64,000 nt of DNA from contig JAVLUZ010000342.1 in the NCBI GenBank assembly GCA_036768485.1, positions 210,911 to 274,910 on the forward strand, in the 5' to 3' direction. The stretch is from Mermis nigrescens (taxonomy: Eukaryota > Nematoda > Enoplea > Mermithida > Mermithidae). Numbering within the stretch: position 1 is the stretch's first letter; every line of letters starts with the position of its first letter. The notes beneath the pieces were generated by a model. It was not told where the DNA came from. It made no database searches and worked only from the letters and a program-made list of their open reading frames with translations. This document shows, piece by piece, positions 1-12,817 of this stretch. Both the position numbers and the translations under genes were made by a program.

Positions 1-876
1 TTTGATTCCTTAAAATTCCATCCATTTTCTGTTCATATTTCCTCCTTTTCGTGTCTTTTTATTTTGTTCTATCATATGCATGTATGGACGGGAAATACAC
101 TTAAGAAATTTGGAAAATTTTTATCCTCAGGAGGAACGGAGAGAAAATTTTTGTTGAAAATAAGACAAATAAAATCAAAGGGATGAAAGTCGAGATTTTC
201 TGTAAAAGTTCTCGAAACACATCAAAAATGTACATTTAGGTCGTTTTTACTTTGTTTTCATGCCAATTTTCAAAGCCATTTCAGCTCAATAAGGCTCTTC
301 GACTTACGTCAAAGATGGAAGTAAGCTCAGACGGGCCTTTAAGAAAAAAATGAAATATTCCCTCATAAAACCTTTTCTAAGCTACTAACTTTTGGAACTC
401 CCAAGTATTCTGCTCTTTTCCTTAATTTTCTAATCCGATGCACATTAAATTAAGACTAAAAGTATTTTCAGTCATTAGCTCATCGATACAAACAAATTTC
501 TTTTCTAATGTCTAAATGAATAATTTGACTGGAATTCAAAAAACAATCTGTGAAATTTAATTCCTTCCGAGTGCACATTTCGATTACCTTTAGCCTTTTT
601 AAATGCATGTACTAAAATGTGAAAGTCTAAACTAAACGGCGTACGTTATGCATGTTGATATGAAGCACACATGCATTACCAGATAAGCACGCTAAGAGTT
701 TGACGAGTCTAAAAGCTCCCTCTCCCCAAAAGGACAGAAATAAAGAAAACTTCTGCTAATTTTCTTGCAAATAATCAGATTTTCATAAAATAATCAGATT
801 TTCATAAAAGCCAGTGAGCTGAAACAAGTTTTCCTTTGAGAATTAAATACTTTATATGATTTTTCTCCTGTTGCAG
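1..876. other. Upstream / intronic region of the collagen gene
   Basis: AT-rich sequence. At 125-330 there is a diverged fragment resembling the 250-bp hAT-like repeats seen elsewhere (GAAAATTTTYTGT-type core). No hydrophobic N-terminal collagen exon could be recognised. Confidence 0.5.
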
Positions 877-1060
877 TCACGATCACGTGACATGTGGAAC
901 GAGATGTTGGATATTCATGGTCAACCAGCTTTGGCTAGAATGGCTCGATCGTCTGATAAAGCTTTGAGCTTCTGGGCTGAGCACGTCCAACATGACAGCT
1001 ACTCCAATCCCTCACAAGCTCAAGTCAATCCCGCACCAACAGCAATTAATCCCGGCCTGT
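877..1060 (+). CDS. Collagen exon: pre-collagenous N-terminal segment
   Basis: The acceptor is CTCCTGTTGCAG at 865-876 and the donor is GTAAG at 1061. The exon enters in phase 0 and leaves one base over. It encodes [10 protein letters not shown] and a polar stretch up to NPGL. RDMWNEM matches the conserved segment just after the membrane anchor in nematode collagens. An ATG at 856 lies upstream of the splice acceptor and is not the real start. Confidence 0.9.
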
Positions 1061-3211
1061 GTAAGATACAACTGTGTATCTGAGTTTTTGGGAATTAAAA
1101 CAAATACCTACGTTAAAACATGGAAAGCTCTCAAAGTAAAAATAAAACTTTAAAACGTAGAAAAATTAGAGAGTAAACAAATTACAGAATAACTGCTAAC
1201 GATGGGAATAAATACTCAATATTAGTAAATAGAATGCTAAAATGATTCGTTTGAAAAATGATCATCCTCTTGATTTGTTATTGAAATAAAATCCACTGAT
1301 AGTTTGAGTCACATAACCTTGTGGTTTCCTCTTAAGAGTTTTTGCCGACAGTAAACTGATATTTTACGGTAGTATAGTACAATCGATGTCATTAACAGAA
1401 AAATGTATACCTGCGGTGGTTGAAAATTTTTGATTGGAAAGTCCAAGCTTAAGTGAAACAGTCTGAAGTTAATTTATATATTAAGTGATTTAATTAAGTC
1501 AATTATATATGTTCAATAAGGTCTCATTAATTAAGGCTGCACATGCAACCGTGGACCAATTGGCCCACCCGGTCCTCCTGGTCGCGATGGTATGGATGGT
1601 GCTTTGGGACAACCAGGCCAGCCTGGCGAACCTGGCGACCAAGGACCCTCTGATAAGAGCATCTTAGATCGCTTCGCCAAACAGTGCCCCTGCACTGCCC
1701 CACCAGGTGATCAAGGACCACCAGGCCCTAAGGGACCCGATGGCCCGCCCGGAGATGCTGGCGGCGCTGGAGCCGATGGCAAACCCGGAGACCAAGGACC
1801 TCGCGGACCGCCTGGCGAGAATGGACGTCCTGGAAACGCCGGTCAAAAGGGTCCACCTGGCGCTCCTGGCAACTCCGTTTCTAAAGTCGGACCTCCTGGC
1901 CCATCTGGTAACCCTGGCCGTCCAGGCGCTCCTGGTGCCCCTGGTCAGCCTGGCCAGGCTGGAAAAGACGGCGGTTTGGGATCGCCTGGCGGACCCGGTG
2001 AAGGAGGACCTCCCGGAAATGCTGGCAAGCCAGGTGCACCTGGACCCGATGGCGATCTGGGCAAACAAGGTAAGCTGAAGTACATTATGTGCAGCTGTAT
2101 TTTCCGCATTGAATTATAGTTTGTCATGGCATGGAATCTGTTTTCGTAGAGTTGAACAATATAACATTAGCCTTGGTGGTATATGATATCTTATCAAAGT
2201 AGATATCGACATAATCATCGTTTTATCTACCTACAATTTTTGTTGATTTATTAATCTCTGCAATTATGAAATCAGTTAATTGCATGTCAACCTTTTTGCT
2301 TAACTATGACATTTTTATTTTTTATTCTAACTCTGGGTGAATAATTTTTTGTTGCAAAACTTAAACGTCTTTCATAGTGTTTGAAACGCTTTCAAAAAGT
2401 TAATATATCATATTTAAATTTTAGAATTCAAGCAGTTAATAAGTAGAGATTATAAGATAAGAGGAACAATTATAATAGCCGCTCTTAGAGTAATCTTGAG
2501 TAATAATGATTGAGAAAAACAAGATTGATATTTTTATAAGTTTTTATCGTCTATAGCATAACAATCATAATGATTTTTGACAGCTTAGTAATATGTCCTA
2601 AATGAAAATCTGACTCTTCAGCATTTTTTGTATTTTTAAGATAGAATCACATTATATCAAGCTTATAGTATAATCGCCCAGAAAACTGTTGCAAATTTCT
2701 TACCGGCTTTACTTTTAAGCAATTTTAAAAAATAAGCTGTTGCTGTTCTTTGTTTATTTCTTCTCCTGCATTCAAAAAATAATCCTAATTAAGAAAAATT
2801 GGAAAAACTAGATCTAAATTACAACTGCAGTCTACCTAAGGAAATTGTGTGCATTTATACGAAATTAAATCAGGAAAATCAATCAAAGCACGGTCGGTAT
2901 TAAACATGACTTACATACACAACCGAGGAGTAAGAGTTTTATTGAAGCCATCTTTTTAGCTAAATCTTTACGCACTGGAAATAGCATTTTGCACATAGTA
3001 TTTTGAAAAATGGACTATAGTTTATTAAACATCCTTTAAAGTAGGTTATCTCTTGAAGTTTCAATCACAAAAAATTACAACGAAAAACAGTATTAATATC
3101 ACATAAGCATACTGTATTTATGCATAGAATTGGCTTCATGGTATTTCACTTTCAGGAGACCAGGGAAGCTGCACTCACTGCCCACCGGCTCGTTTGGCTC
3201 CCGGATACTAA
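877..3211 (+). CDS. Nematode cuticle collagen, 3' part (exons 877-1060, 1536-2069, 3156-3211)
   Basis: This encodes a structural collagen secreted by the hypodermis to build the cuticle. The three exons join in frame: a split Cys codon across intron 1 (T/GC) and a split Gly codon across intron 2 (G/GA), giving 257 codons plus stop. Order seen: an N-terminal non-collagen segment with RDMWNEM, a CCTC cysteine cluster, a short Gly-X-Y block, an interruption containing QCPC, a longer Gly-X-Y block broken by NSVSKV, and the C-terminus [13 protein letters not shown]. These are hallmarks of the nematode cuticle collagen family. The missing part is the N-terminal cytoplasmic/transmembrane exon, usually 40-60 residues; no such exon was seen in 1-876, so it probably lies upstream. 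Introns are 475 and 1086 bp. Family assignment is near certain; the specific paralogue is not known. Confidence 0.95.
1536..2069 (+). CDS. Collagen exon: Gly-X-Y domains
   Basis: The acceptor is TTAAG at 1531-1535 and the donor is GTAAGC at 2070. The split codon TGC is completed here and gives CCTC, the intermolecular disulphide cluster. Gly-X-Y block 1 covers about 1553-1648, the interruption with QCPC about 1649-1705, block 2 about 1706-1876, a short NSVSKV break follows, and block 3 runs to the exon end. GC content and Pro/Gly codon use differ sharply from the surrounding AT-rich DNA. Confidence 0.95.
3156..3211 (+). CDS. Collagen terminal exon
   Basis: The acceptor is TTTCACTTTCAG, ending at 3155. 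The exon completes a split Gly codon and encodes [18 protein letters not shown] followed by TAA (3209-3211). The CxHCPP..APGY ending is the conserved nematode cuticle collagen C-terminus. Confidence 0.93.
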
Positions 3212-4145
3212 AATGCGTTCGAGGTCAGCGGCTCTAGTCGCAGCTTTGGTCAACCGGGTGATGGAAGCTTATTCTGCCACCCGATTAATCTCAAAGACTA
3301 TATTAGCATTCTTCGTGCGTTTTCAACTTTCAATAACATTATATTCGTTAGATTAGTGCTTATGTATTTTCGAAATCAACATTTTGAAGAGAAATAAATC
3401 ACGCAGCAGTTTTACTCGGGTGCTTAGTATTGAATACTGACTAGATGTTCAAGAGCCAAAATAGTCGAAAGAGGTCAAAAAAGGGTAGAAAATGTATATA
3501 AAATTTCGAGGCGAGAATTTTACTGTATTTTGTAAACGGTACACTACTAAAAATGATATACGCTGTAGCGTATGCTTGAAATTAGCAATTAAAACTTGAT
3601 CGGAGTGTAGTACAGTGTTTGTTTGCTTGCTTAGCAAATTTTTGTAAAAAGGAAAGCATTTGTTCTAATTCCATAGCTTTTCTCCTAAAACTATATAGTC
3701 TGAGCTACGGCGCAAAAAACTTTTTAAAAAATTTTTGCTAAAATTTAGACACTTTCCATTTTTGAAAACGTAGTTAAACTGCTGAAAATTCCAGCATTTG
3801 AGGACACAAACATTAAGAACAAGTGTGAAAAATTGTATTTGACACACTCAACTAGTTTTGCTGTGAAGTTGCAGTAAGTGGGACTCACAATGACCTCAAT
3901 CAGCTTAGACGCACAGTTTTGAACAGTTGCGGAACTGATCGACGAAGTGATTGAGTTTTTGTTGACGGACACTTTCAGGCACGTAAATTCGATTTTTCAG
4001 GTGTGCAACATTGTTAATTTACATTCTGTACAAGAGTTTTCGTTGAAATATTTCTACGAGCTGTCAGATATTACTATTTAGGCTAAATTCTTGAAAAAAT
4101 TTCTGCGCAAAAACTCGAACTGAGTAGTTTTATGAGAAAAGTCCT
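3212..4145. other. Intergenic, 3' of the collagen gene
   Basis: No coding or RNA feature recognised. Short open frames on the minus strand are low-complexity AT-rich frames without splice or family support. Confidence 0.5.
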
Positions 4146-6190
4146 GGGGCCAATTCATTTCCACTTGGAAATCCAAGTCCCAAGTTCCAAGTTTCCAAGA
4201 CTTGGAATTTCCAAGTTTCCTAGTGTCAGTTCATTTGCTCAAATAAAAGTTCCAAGTCATTAGCATTTTTCGACTTGGAAAAATGTCGTTTTTTCTCCAA
4301 GTCTCCAAGTAAATTTTCCAAGTTTCCAAGTGTCTGTCTTTTTGCTCTTTCCAAGCACTTGGAATTTCCAAGTCGGGCTCGGATAAAAATTTCCAAGTCT
4401 AATTAACATAAATCTGTTCAAAATGCGCTGCGCGTGAGTTAAGGTACGATAAAAGCAATAAGGAGTGTCACACGCGCGTCTCTCGTGAAAACGCTGTTTT
4501 TGGTGGAATGTCATTGTGTTTGCAAACACTGCGCTATAAATGTCGGGCCGAAAACCACCGAACGATAAAACGCGCGAAAAAAGTAGCGTTTTTGAGGAAA
4601 TAAGAGACGTAATTTTTGGGCATTTTCTGTAAAATTAACGAATAAAGACAAATAAGCGGCGTGCAAAGAAGTGCAAAGAGAAACGCTATCGCGAGGATTA
4701 ACGAAATATTCGGAAAAATCGTGGAGTAAACTTCGTGATGAATGCGGGCAAGATCTGCGGAAAGCTACATTACGGAAGTTCGACAAGAATCATCAAAGTG
4801 GATCCGGTGTAGAGTCGTACTCAGAAGTACGTAGAAATAAGCTGAAAACACAAAATACTCTACTATTTAGCCTCCTTGATTTGTTGGTAATTGCATGATT
4901 GTTGGATTTAAAAAAGTTGTATTCAGAGATTCATCACAATAAATGAGAACAAAGGAGAACTCCATCCAATTTTTACTATGTAGTGGAAACATGTACATTT
5001 ATGTATTTACATTATATCTTGCGCGACGCCTGCAAGTCACTCTTGTATGCCTATTTATGCACGATTATCCAATGTATTGCGCGTATGTACTGCAACTTAG
5101 CATTATAAGGCTGCATATTTGACAGAATCGTGTATTTTTTACTTATTTTGAGTAGCATTCTTTAAAATAACGGAACAGTCTTGCTTGACTCGTATAACAA
5201 TTTTTTCATTATAATTGTCGTAATTATTATTGTCGTGATTATTATTATTATTTTTTATCATTATTATTATTGATATTATGAAATCTAAATAATGCAATTC
5301 AAAAGAATTTTAATTTCTCGACTTTGCAATATTTGTACTATAGATTTTTAGAGAAATAGTCTTATTTATAAATTGCTGATAAACTTTTTCAAAGAGCAAC
5401 TTATGCTGATCTAGTCAATTTTCTGCAACATGCAAGAGAGGACGAATTTGCTTTGCAAGCGGCATCTAACACGATCTTGAGATGTGAAAAGCTATTTAGT
5501 TAAATCGGAAATGAAATAATTCTAAATGTTTAGACTGTTTTATAAGATTTTTTGTACGTATATTTAAAGCAGGGGCGGATTTAAGGGGGAGAAGGCAAAA
5601 ATGTTTGGCTGTTTATGTAATTTGCGATGATTTTTGGCCATAAGTGATCATAATTTCTTAAATTTATCCTTTTTACTTATTGAAAAAATAATTACACTCG
5701 CATAATAATTTATTTGGATTTTTAAATGTCACAGGTTTATTCCGATAAATTTAAAAAACATAAGATTTATTTATTAATATATAATAATAATTATTATTAT
5801 TACTTTTATTATTATATATTGTTATTATTATTATTATTATTGATTTTTGATTATTCACTAACGCCAAATAATATGTATAAGACCGACTTAACGCGCTTGG
5901 AAAAATTTTTCCAACTGAAAATCGACTGGGAAAAAATAATGCTATTTTCCAAGTAAATTTTCCAAGACTTGGAATCAAGTCAAAAAATTCAGAAGCAAAT
6001 GAACCGACTCTTGGAAAAATGCACTTTTGCTTGGGAAAAACACTTGGAAATTCCAAGTCTTGGAACTTGGAAAACCGAGCTGCAACTAAATCACAACTTG
6101 GAAAAAAGCCGGTTTTCCAAGACTAGGAACTTGGAACTTGGAATTTCAAGGACTTGGAAAATGACGGAGCAAATAAACTAGGACTTGGAA
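4146..6190. mobile_element. Element A: DNA transposon with TTCCAAG/CTTGGAA-array arms
   Basis: The left arm (about 4146-4400) and right arm (about 5890-6190) are packed with CTTGGAA and TTCCAAG words, with a second repeated word, TTCATTTGCTC or its complement. The arms are in inverted arrangement around about 1.5 kb. The left end begins GGGGCCAATTCATTTCC, similar to the GGGCCC ends of elements B and C. The right terminus is less clear. The interior holds a MADF/Myb-SANT-like coding fragment, an AT repeat (about 5780-5850), and a hAT-like end CAGGGGCGGATTTAAGG near 5572. PIF/Harbinger membership is an inference from the G-rich end and the DNA-binding fragment. Confidence 0.6.
4671..4898 (+). 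pseudogene. MADF / Myb-SANT-like DNA-binding fragment in element A
   Basis: The frame contains KSWSKLRDECGQDLRKA followed by SGSG. This resembles the W..LRD.(F/Y)...L+K spacing and SGSG-type linker of MADF or Myb/SANT-like domains. Such proteins accompany PIF/Harbinger transposases and also occur as host transcription factors. There is no ATG at the frame start, and the frame dissolves into hydrophobic AT-rich codons after about residue 60, so it is read as a remnant. The family call is from motif memory only. Confidence 0.35.
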
Positions 6191-6475
6191 AATTTCACGT
6201 ATACGTTACAATATACCTTGTTTGGTGGTGTACCGTTCTTCTAAACACCCTGCAATTTGTATTTATGCAGCACGTTTTAATTTAGCTAATATGAAACATA
6301 TTGCTAGTTCAAGCAACTTACACACAACAACGTTAACCATTTCAATACTTCTTGGCAATTTTTGGTAAGTTTCTGACGTCGATCGGTCACTATGCTCGTT
6401 ATTTCACATTAGGAAAATGTGCATACTTATTTTTTTCTAATTCCACATCAGAATTTTTATTATAAACGATAAAAT

Positions 6476-6634
6476 ATGAAATTTTTTAAATGTGGTCATA
6501 AATTTTCTACTAGCGAATCCACTCAAAGCTTCTTCAGCCTCTCGAAATATCCGACTACTGAACTTTTGGCATTCCTATTTCGCCTTCTTGGGAAGCAGGA
6601 AAATGCCGATCGTGATGAAGCTAAATTTAATTAA
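6476..6634 (+). CDS. Small ORF or exon candidate, 52 residues
   Basis: ATG at 6476 to TAA at 6632-6634. It starts MKFFKCGHKFSTSES and ends in a charged segment (KQENADRDEAKFN). The amino-acid mix is protein-like, unlike the I/K/N/F-rich chance frames around it. There is no recognised family and no clear splice sites. It could be a terminal exon with an upstream acceptor TTTTCTACTAG (6503-6513), or chance. Confidence 0.15.
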   Translation: MKFFKCGHKFSTSESTQSFFSLSKYPTTELLAFLFRLLGKQENADRDEAKFN

Positions 6635-6639
6635 GCGAA

Positions 6640-7906
6640 TATTTATTTGCAAACGTTTAGACGAACGAATGGTAACTTCAGAAAATCTGAACTCGGTACA
6701 ACTATAAATGTGGCTTCTGGATGGAATGAAGTGCTTCAATCTTTCAAATTTACGTGTCGAATATGATCCTATCTCTTCGAAACTTTGCGTCTGATATGCA
6801 GAACAGGAATTTGATCTGGTATGATTTTATTTTATTCTGATAACAATTAGACATACTGTAGTCGATCTGCATGAGATATTTTTGCCAATTTCAACGTGCT
6901 CCACCTGCTTAAATTTCAAATTCGTGTTAATTAAACGATACCATATCAGCAGATTAATTCAAAAGAGACTTGACATCTTTGTGCCAAAATGCCAAGCACA
7001 ATCGGCCAAAAAAACCAGCTAATCAATTAAAAGTTTAACGTGGTCTACTATTTTCTAATCATTTTCATTATTGTTACACGATGTTTAAACTAGGAAAATG
7101 ATTGGAAATGGTGTATCCAATTGATACGAACCTATAATTTAATTAAGTGCGAGTACCTATATTCAAATTTGCAAAAATATCGTCCATAAATCAACTATTA
7201 CAGTATGGGTCTCTAGTATTTTCACAATAAAATAAATTTTATTGACGGAATTCTATTTTAACTGCAAGCAGTCATAAAATGTCATACAAATTTGTTTAAA
7301 ATTAAAAATTAGAATTGGAATTTGACAATCTTATCAGACATGGGACATATAATTCGCACTTTCTCCTTGCGAAGCTAAAAGGGAGATTAAGGACAAAATT
7401 TTAAATGATGATTAAGATAAAAAAATTTATCATGCCTGCATCTTAAAAACTTATTTTTTGCCGTTTTTACAAGCTGAGTTCAAATCCGTACCTTACTTTA
7501 TTTTTCTTTATTTTTGTTTTTTATGTATTTCTTCTTAATTTTATCTTTTGCTTTGTACGATTGGTTTTGATTTTTTAATTACCGTTTGGTTGTAAATTAT
7601 GGTAGGTACGAAAATGTTTCAAGAATAGATTATTATCTACCCTAAAAATGTTTGGTACTGAAATTGTTCATTGTATTGTGAAACTCCAAACTATCCAAGT
7701 CAGAGGCCTGTTATGGATAAACATTTTCTTCAAGAGCATTTATTATGAAAAAATTGTTTAAGGCTGCAAATAGGTTTGACTTTTCGAAAGTCGAAAAGTC
7801 TATTGCCCGGCAGATCTCAAGTAAAAGGTTATTTAATAATGCAAGCAACCTTTGCCATGCAGCGTAAACTAGGTGAATTTCAGGACCGGCTGTCCTAAGT
7901 ACACTC
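6640..7906. other. AT-rich intergenic sequence
   Basis: No gene, RNA or clear repeat recognised between element A and the scaffold gap. Confidence 0.45.
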
Positions 7907-8006
7907 NNNNNNNNNNNNNNNNNNNNNNNNNNNNNNNNNNNNNNNNNNNNNNNNNNNNNNNNNNNNNNNNNNNNNNNNNNNNNNNNNNNNNNNNNNNNNN
8001 NNNNNN
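7907..8006. other. Assembly gap, 100 N
   Basis: Exactly 100 N, the usual placeholder for a gap of unknown length. It removes the left end of the transposon that continues to 9265. Confidence 0.99.
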
Positions 8007-9265
8007 AATAGTAGAATATACTTGGAACAAAGAATTATCAAGGACGTAAAAAGTGGCGACCAGAAAAAGCTCCTATCTACAAATGTCACAAAATTTGCTA
8101 AAACTCAGAAATTTCCTAAACAAAGAAAAATGAAAGTAAGTAAATCAAAGAAAAAATCTACCTGTGCCTAAAACTGCAAGATCTGCTAAAAATCAGACTC
8201 TTTCTAAGCAACGCAAAATCGAAGTATATTCTTGGCGGCCTGCAGAAGAAAACAGCATCCTGTCGAACAAAGATAAAACATTGGGCTAGATAAATAAATC
8301 ACTCACTCAGCAAAAGCAAATATCGCCATAGCTGAGCAGCGCCATGTTGCAATATTTTTCTGGTCAAAAAATAGTAATTATGGTATGTTGGAAAACGGCA
8401 ATTTTCGACAATTCTGTTTGAACATCGGTGCATACCCCTAACCTCCCATGCCTAATGGTTATCAGTTTACATGGGCAGGAATGAAATCCGGTGGTCTGGT
8501 GGGATTAAACGCCAGAAGAGTACTGAATGGACGCATGCATTATATAGAAATCACAGTCTTTCGTTGCGGTATCACAAATAATCATAGGATATAACTTTTT
8601 GTAATATTTATCTAGCCACAATATCGAATAAATTAACGTTGCAAGTCATTAGCAAAACGCAGATTTGGGATTTATTTTATAAGCTTTATATTAAGCATTG
8701 GACACCATACCTAGACGTAGGGGTTTTGAGGAGTATGCACTCCGAAGGCAAAATACCCAACAAGAAAACGCAAATACTCAACAATACCTCCAGAATTCAA
8801 TTTTTAAAATCTTTCTGCTCTTTTTTGGGTTTTTTTGGTAGGTACCAATAGATAGAGTTCGACAAGAAACGTTCAGAAATGGTGTTTTCTTCGCCATTGC
8901 ACTATTTTTAGCCAATATTCTAATTTGAAAACCCTCTCAGAATTTTGGAACCGCCCACTGTATGGTGGACAATATGAGAAGGTTCACCTATTTGTTCAGA
9001 GGCTGCAGAACATACTTCGATTTTTGCGTTGCTTAGAAAAAGTCTGTTTTTTAGCAGATCTTGCAGTTTTAGGCACAGGTAGGTTTTTTCTTTGATTTAC
9101 TTACTTTCATTTTTTCTTCGCTTAGGAAATTTCTGAGTTTTAGCAAATTTTGTGACATTTGTAGATAGGAGCTTTATCTAGTCCCCTCCTTTACGTCCTT
9201 GATAATTCTTTGTTCCAAGTATATTCTACCTTTTTTTGTTCCATCGGAGCATTTTTTCTTGCTAC
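8007..9265. mobile_element. Family-4 transposon, copy 1 (left end in the gap)
   Basis: Arms of about 250-290 bp are inverted: 8007-8265 on the left and about 9000-9265 on the right, ending with the shared word TTCCATCGGAGCATTTTT and TTGCTA. The whole unit is present again in opposite orientation at 39444-41940. The interior includes an old hAT-like MITE (8706-8964). No transposase coding is visible, so this is non-autonomous. Confidence 0.75.
8706..8964. mobile_element. Old family-1 hAT-like MITE inside the family-4 element
   Basis: Starts CATACCTAGACGTAGGGG and ends CCGCCCACTGTATG, flanked by TTGGACAC and GTGGACAA (6 of 8 match). It is more diverged than the other family-1 copies and is shared with the second family-4 copy, so it was inserted before that element spread. 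Confidence 0.6.
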
Positions 9266-9619
9266 TTACTTTATATTTTATCACTTAAATTATTTTATAT
9301 TATTCCTGGAAGCGATTTCATCACCAATCCTGACCATATTGGACGAGACTGACCCTTATGCACAACATAACGGTAAACTGAAAATTAAACATGATAAGCT
9401 CATAATTTCATATAATATAATACATTTCAATATAATTTCTAAATAATTTTATACTTGAATCCAATATTGTACTCCTTGCTTGCAGATCACCTCAAATCCG
9501 ATTAGCCTCAATATACTTGATAAAAAACTTACTTTTTTATTAAGCTGCATTCCTTAAAACATTGAACAAGTAAGGTTTCAGTAGACCGACAATTTTTTTC
9601 CCGTGCGTAGTACAACAGT

Positions 9620-10340
9620 CCTACAGGGTTTCCTACCTAACTATCCCAACTGTTTTTTCATAATAAATCCAGTGATTCTTAATATTTTTTGATGATTTTT
9701 TGTATATAGCTGTAGGGTCTAATACAAAACTGGATGACATAATTTGGTTGCATTTAATTGTTCATGGTATAAGCTATGGAGGTTTGTGTAAACCTCAGAT
9801 TTTACAGGCGGTCCTACCTGAGTATTCAAACTATTACCTCGCATTATCTCATTAAATTCTTAATGTTTGTAAAATATTCTTTTAGCGATTATAGGATGTC
9901 TAATAGGTTATCGACTGACAAAGTTTGGCATTAATTGGCAATATACTGTCCAAAATGTAACAGTTTTACAGAACCAACTTTTCTTCGCTAAGCAAAAATT
10001 GTCATAATGACTTTTGACAACAATTACACATGAACTTGTGTAAAGCAATTCAACAATTTTTTTATTGATTCAGATACTCAAAATGCATTCATTATCTTTT
10101 AATTGCTTGAGTGCCTTGAATCATGGATGGGCTATGCATCGATTGCTAAATAGATTAATTTTAAAAGAAAAGACTATAAAAATATAAGGTTTACACTAAG
10201 TTCTGCAGTTTACAGAATCAGTGAGCAAAACCGATCAAACCTTATCAGCTAGTTTTCTATTAGACCTTCCGACTATGTATATCCAAAAATCATGAAAAAT
10301 TAATAAGAATTGTCGAAATTATTAAGAAAAAGCCGCTTCA
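9620..10340. mobile_element. Mariner-type MITE, copy a
   Basis: Left end TACAGGGTTTCCTACC followed by TAACTATCC and a TAATAA(A/G)TCC segment. The right part (about 10240-10340) carries the inverted counterpart. Related copies lie at 53560-55720 and 56198-56481. No transposase. Boundaries are approximate. Confidence 0.45.
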
Positions 10341-11372
10341 TTTGTCAAAACTGCGAGCGCGGTAAAATCTGTTTGAGGTAAATATATTTTGTAAAAATAA
10401 AGACTTCTAGAATTATTTCAACCTTTCTAAAAACTGAATGTAGAATTTGCTTGACACAAGGTTCAAGTTACGATTTCCAGGAAGCGCACATACATACCTA
10501 CGCTTTTGATGCAAAATTGATCCTGATTCTCTATATGCAAAATTTTGTTGTATTATGTTAGTAGTAGGTGATGCCCATTTGGCGTCAATACAGGGAACAG
10601 GCAACTGAAAGTATCGGCAACTAACGTCACTACCCGCTCACTATCGCTTTTTGCCAATTGACCGGAAGTATTATTCATTCTCATTAATTGATTCTCATTC
10701 ATTCTTAAACATTCCTAACATGAAACGCACCTTTTTAAAGAATCTATGAACGACATACGACATCTTCGCTTTTTAGACTAACCATTAAAACAGCACCAGT
10801 GGTGGAAATTAAAGCGGTGGCATAAGAAAGTGTTAATTTAGCGGCCGGGAAATAATTCAGGCACCAAATGCACAAAGTTTTTATGCATATGAGCAAAAAA
10901 ATTATTACATTCGCTAGCTTCTTTGTGTATGCTCTGTGTGCCTACACAAACCATTTTCCAGAGCTAAACAACAAACCAATACTCTAAGGCTGTGTTATTT
11001 TAATAATTAAAGCATTAAACTTTTTTGGATTGAATTGATGCCCTTATATGTTTTTGCAATTTTATACAAGTCTACGGGTTTGTGAGACAGACCACTGGTG
11101 GAAAAACGTTCACAATCATAGCTTAGAATGATAAAAATTCAAGAATCTCGGCTGTTTCTAGTTTAATTTAAAATAGGGTGGTTCAATTTTCTGAAAATTT
11201 AACTTGACAATCACTTTTCCAGAAATAAACAGAATAAATTCGTCTAAATCGTTTTTACAATAATTTTGATACTTGAAATGTTATTAACTAGAAAGGGGAC
11301 TTAGTGGGGGTAGTCAAACGTTTTGTCTATAATCTATGGATAGGAAGCTTCAATGTTTACTATGTGTAATAA
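10341..11372. other. AT-rich intergenic sequence
   Basis: Nothing recognisable beyond simple AT-rich sequence. Confidence 0.4.
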
Positions 11373-12003
11373 GGGTCCCGACCTAAAAGTCCTACCTGTA
11401 CAGTTAAGCATAGGGACAAAGTTTCTTTACTTTTCATGGTTTTTTTGGTAGTTTTGGTAGTTGTGGTATGCGACATTACTTAGGTTCTCATGGTATTTGT
11501 GGTATCTCTGGTAGGTTGTACCCTACAGAGGTTACGTATCTTATGGCTTTGTTGGTATTTTCGGTAACTTTGGTAACTTTTGGTAAAATTGGTATTTTAG
11601 GTAATTTTGGTAAATTTGATATTTTTGGTAGTTTTGGTAATTTTGGTAATTTTGGTTTTTTTAGTAGTTTTGGTAACTTTGGTATTTTTAGTAGTTTTGG
11701 TAATTTTGGTATTTTTGGTAGTTTTGGTAGGTTTGGTAATTTTGGTAATTTTTGGTAAATTTGGTATTTTTGATAATTAGCTTGCCTTTTTTATGAGGGA
11801 GAAGCGAATAACCTCTAAATTTTAGCCACAAATGGTAAAAAAGTAAAACCGGTTAAAGAAATACGTGTTTTAAATAGAAGTCATGGAGGAGGTCTCTATA
11901 ACAAAGGACATGAGAGCCTTTGACTTTGAGCGAACCGCTTAACCGTATCCCTCTTGTTATAAGCCTAGTCTTGCATATGTGCAGCAATTAATTGCGTAGT
12001 GAG

Positions 12004-12264
12004 CAAACATGCACGTGGGGACTCTGGGGGGCGTCCTGCCTGACACCCAGAATGAAAAAATGGAAAATTTTTAGGGAAAAAATAGAGGCAAAAAACGGAT
12101 GAAAATCGACAATTTTCTTCAGAAGTGCTTCAAATTGGCCACAAATTGCGTAATAACGTAGTTTTAACGCTATTCTAGCGCTTATATTAGTTTTTGAGGT
12201 GGTATCGGTTCAAAATAGCTCAATTTTGACCCCCTCCCAGATTGGCCATGCTGTGCACCTATGC
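12004..12264. mobile_element. Family-3 hAT-like MITE
   Basis: Starts CAAACATGCACGTGGGG and ends GTGCACCTATG(C). The flanks GTAGTGAG and TTAGTGAT match at 6 of 8 positions. The same type of sequence occurs at 35732-36176 and 63058-63307. It sits inside element F. Confidence 0.5.
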
Positions 12265-12817
12265 TTAGTGATTGTCATGTATAGTTTATTTGTATAAACG
12301 AATGGAGAAAGTTCGCACGAAAGTGTTATAGAAGCAGTCTGTTTCATTTATTTGAGAGGTTTACCACTGCAGCAATTAATGCATAAAAATATCTATGCAA
12401 AATCGCTGATATAACGCAGTCGTGAATATCTCTTAACTCGATATGGTATGCTACTACTTGTTCGTTTAGAACACCTTTGTTGTTAATGCAAATTTTCCGA
12501 ACCTTACGAAATAAATAAAACAGGCACCAAACAGATAGCATAGCAAAGCGTATAACAACCAACAAAACTGGTAGGTAAGAAGTACGTAGTGAATTGTTTC
12601 GGAAATTTATTATTAATTTAAGTTTTATTATTAATTTAAGTTTATATTATTAATTTTAATTCAAAATTTATCATTAATTAAACACATAATTACTTCGGAA
12701 TACACATAACGCTAGGTAAGACGATCAAACGCGTGCAAGCAATCGTTTTTTGGAGATATGTAAAGCATAATTCTTGATTCGCCGAGTGATACATACAGGC
12801 GGATCCAAAATTTTCTG

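Noticed and set aside
856..876. ATG at 856 as the collagen start
   Set aside because: It lies in the polypyrimidine tract of the splice acceptor; the family requires an upstream membrane-anchor exon.
1664..2068. 134-codon minus-strand frame
   Set aside because: Antisense shadow of the GC-rich collagen exon.
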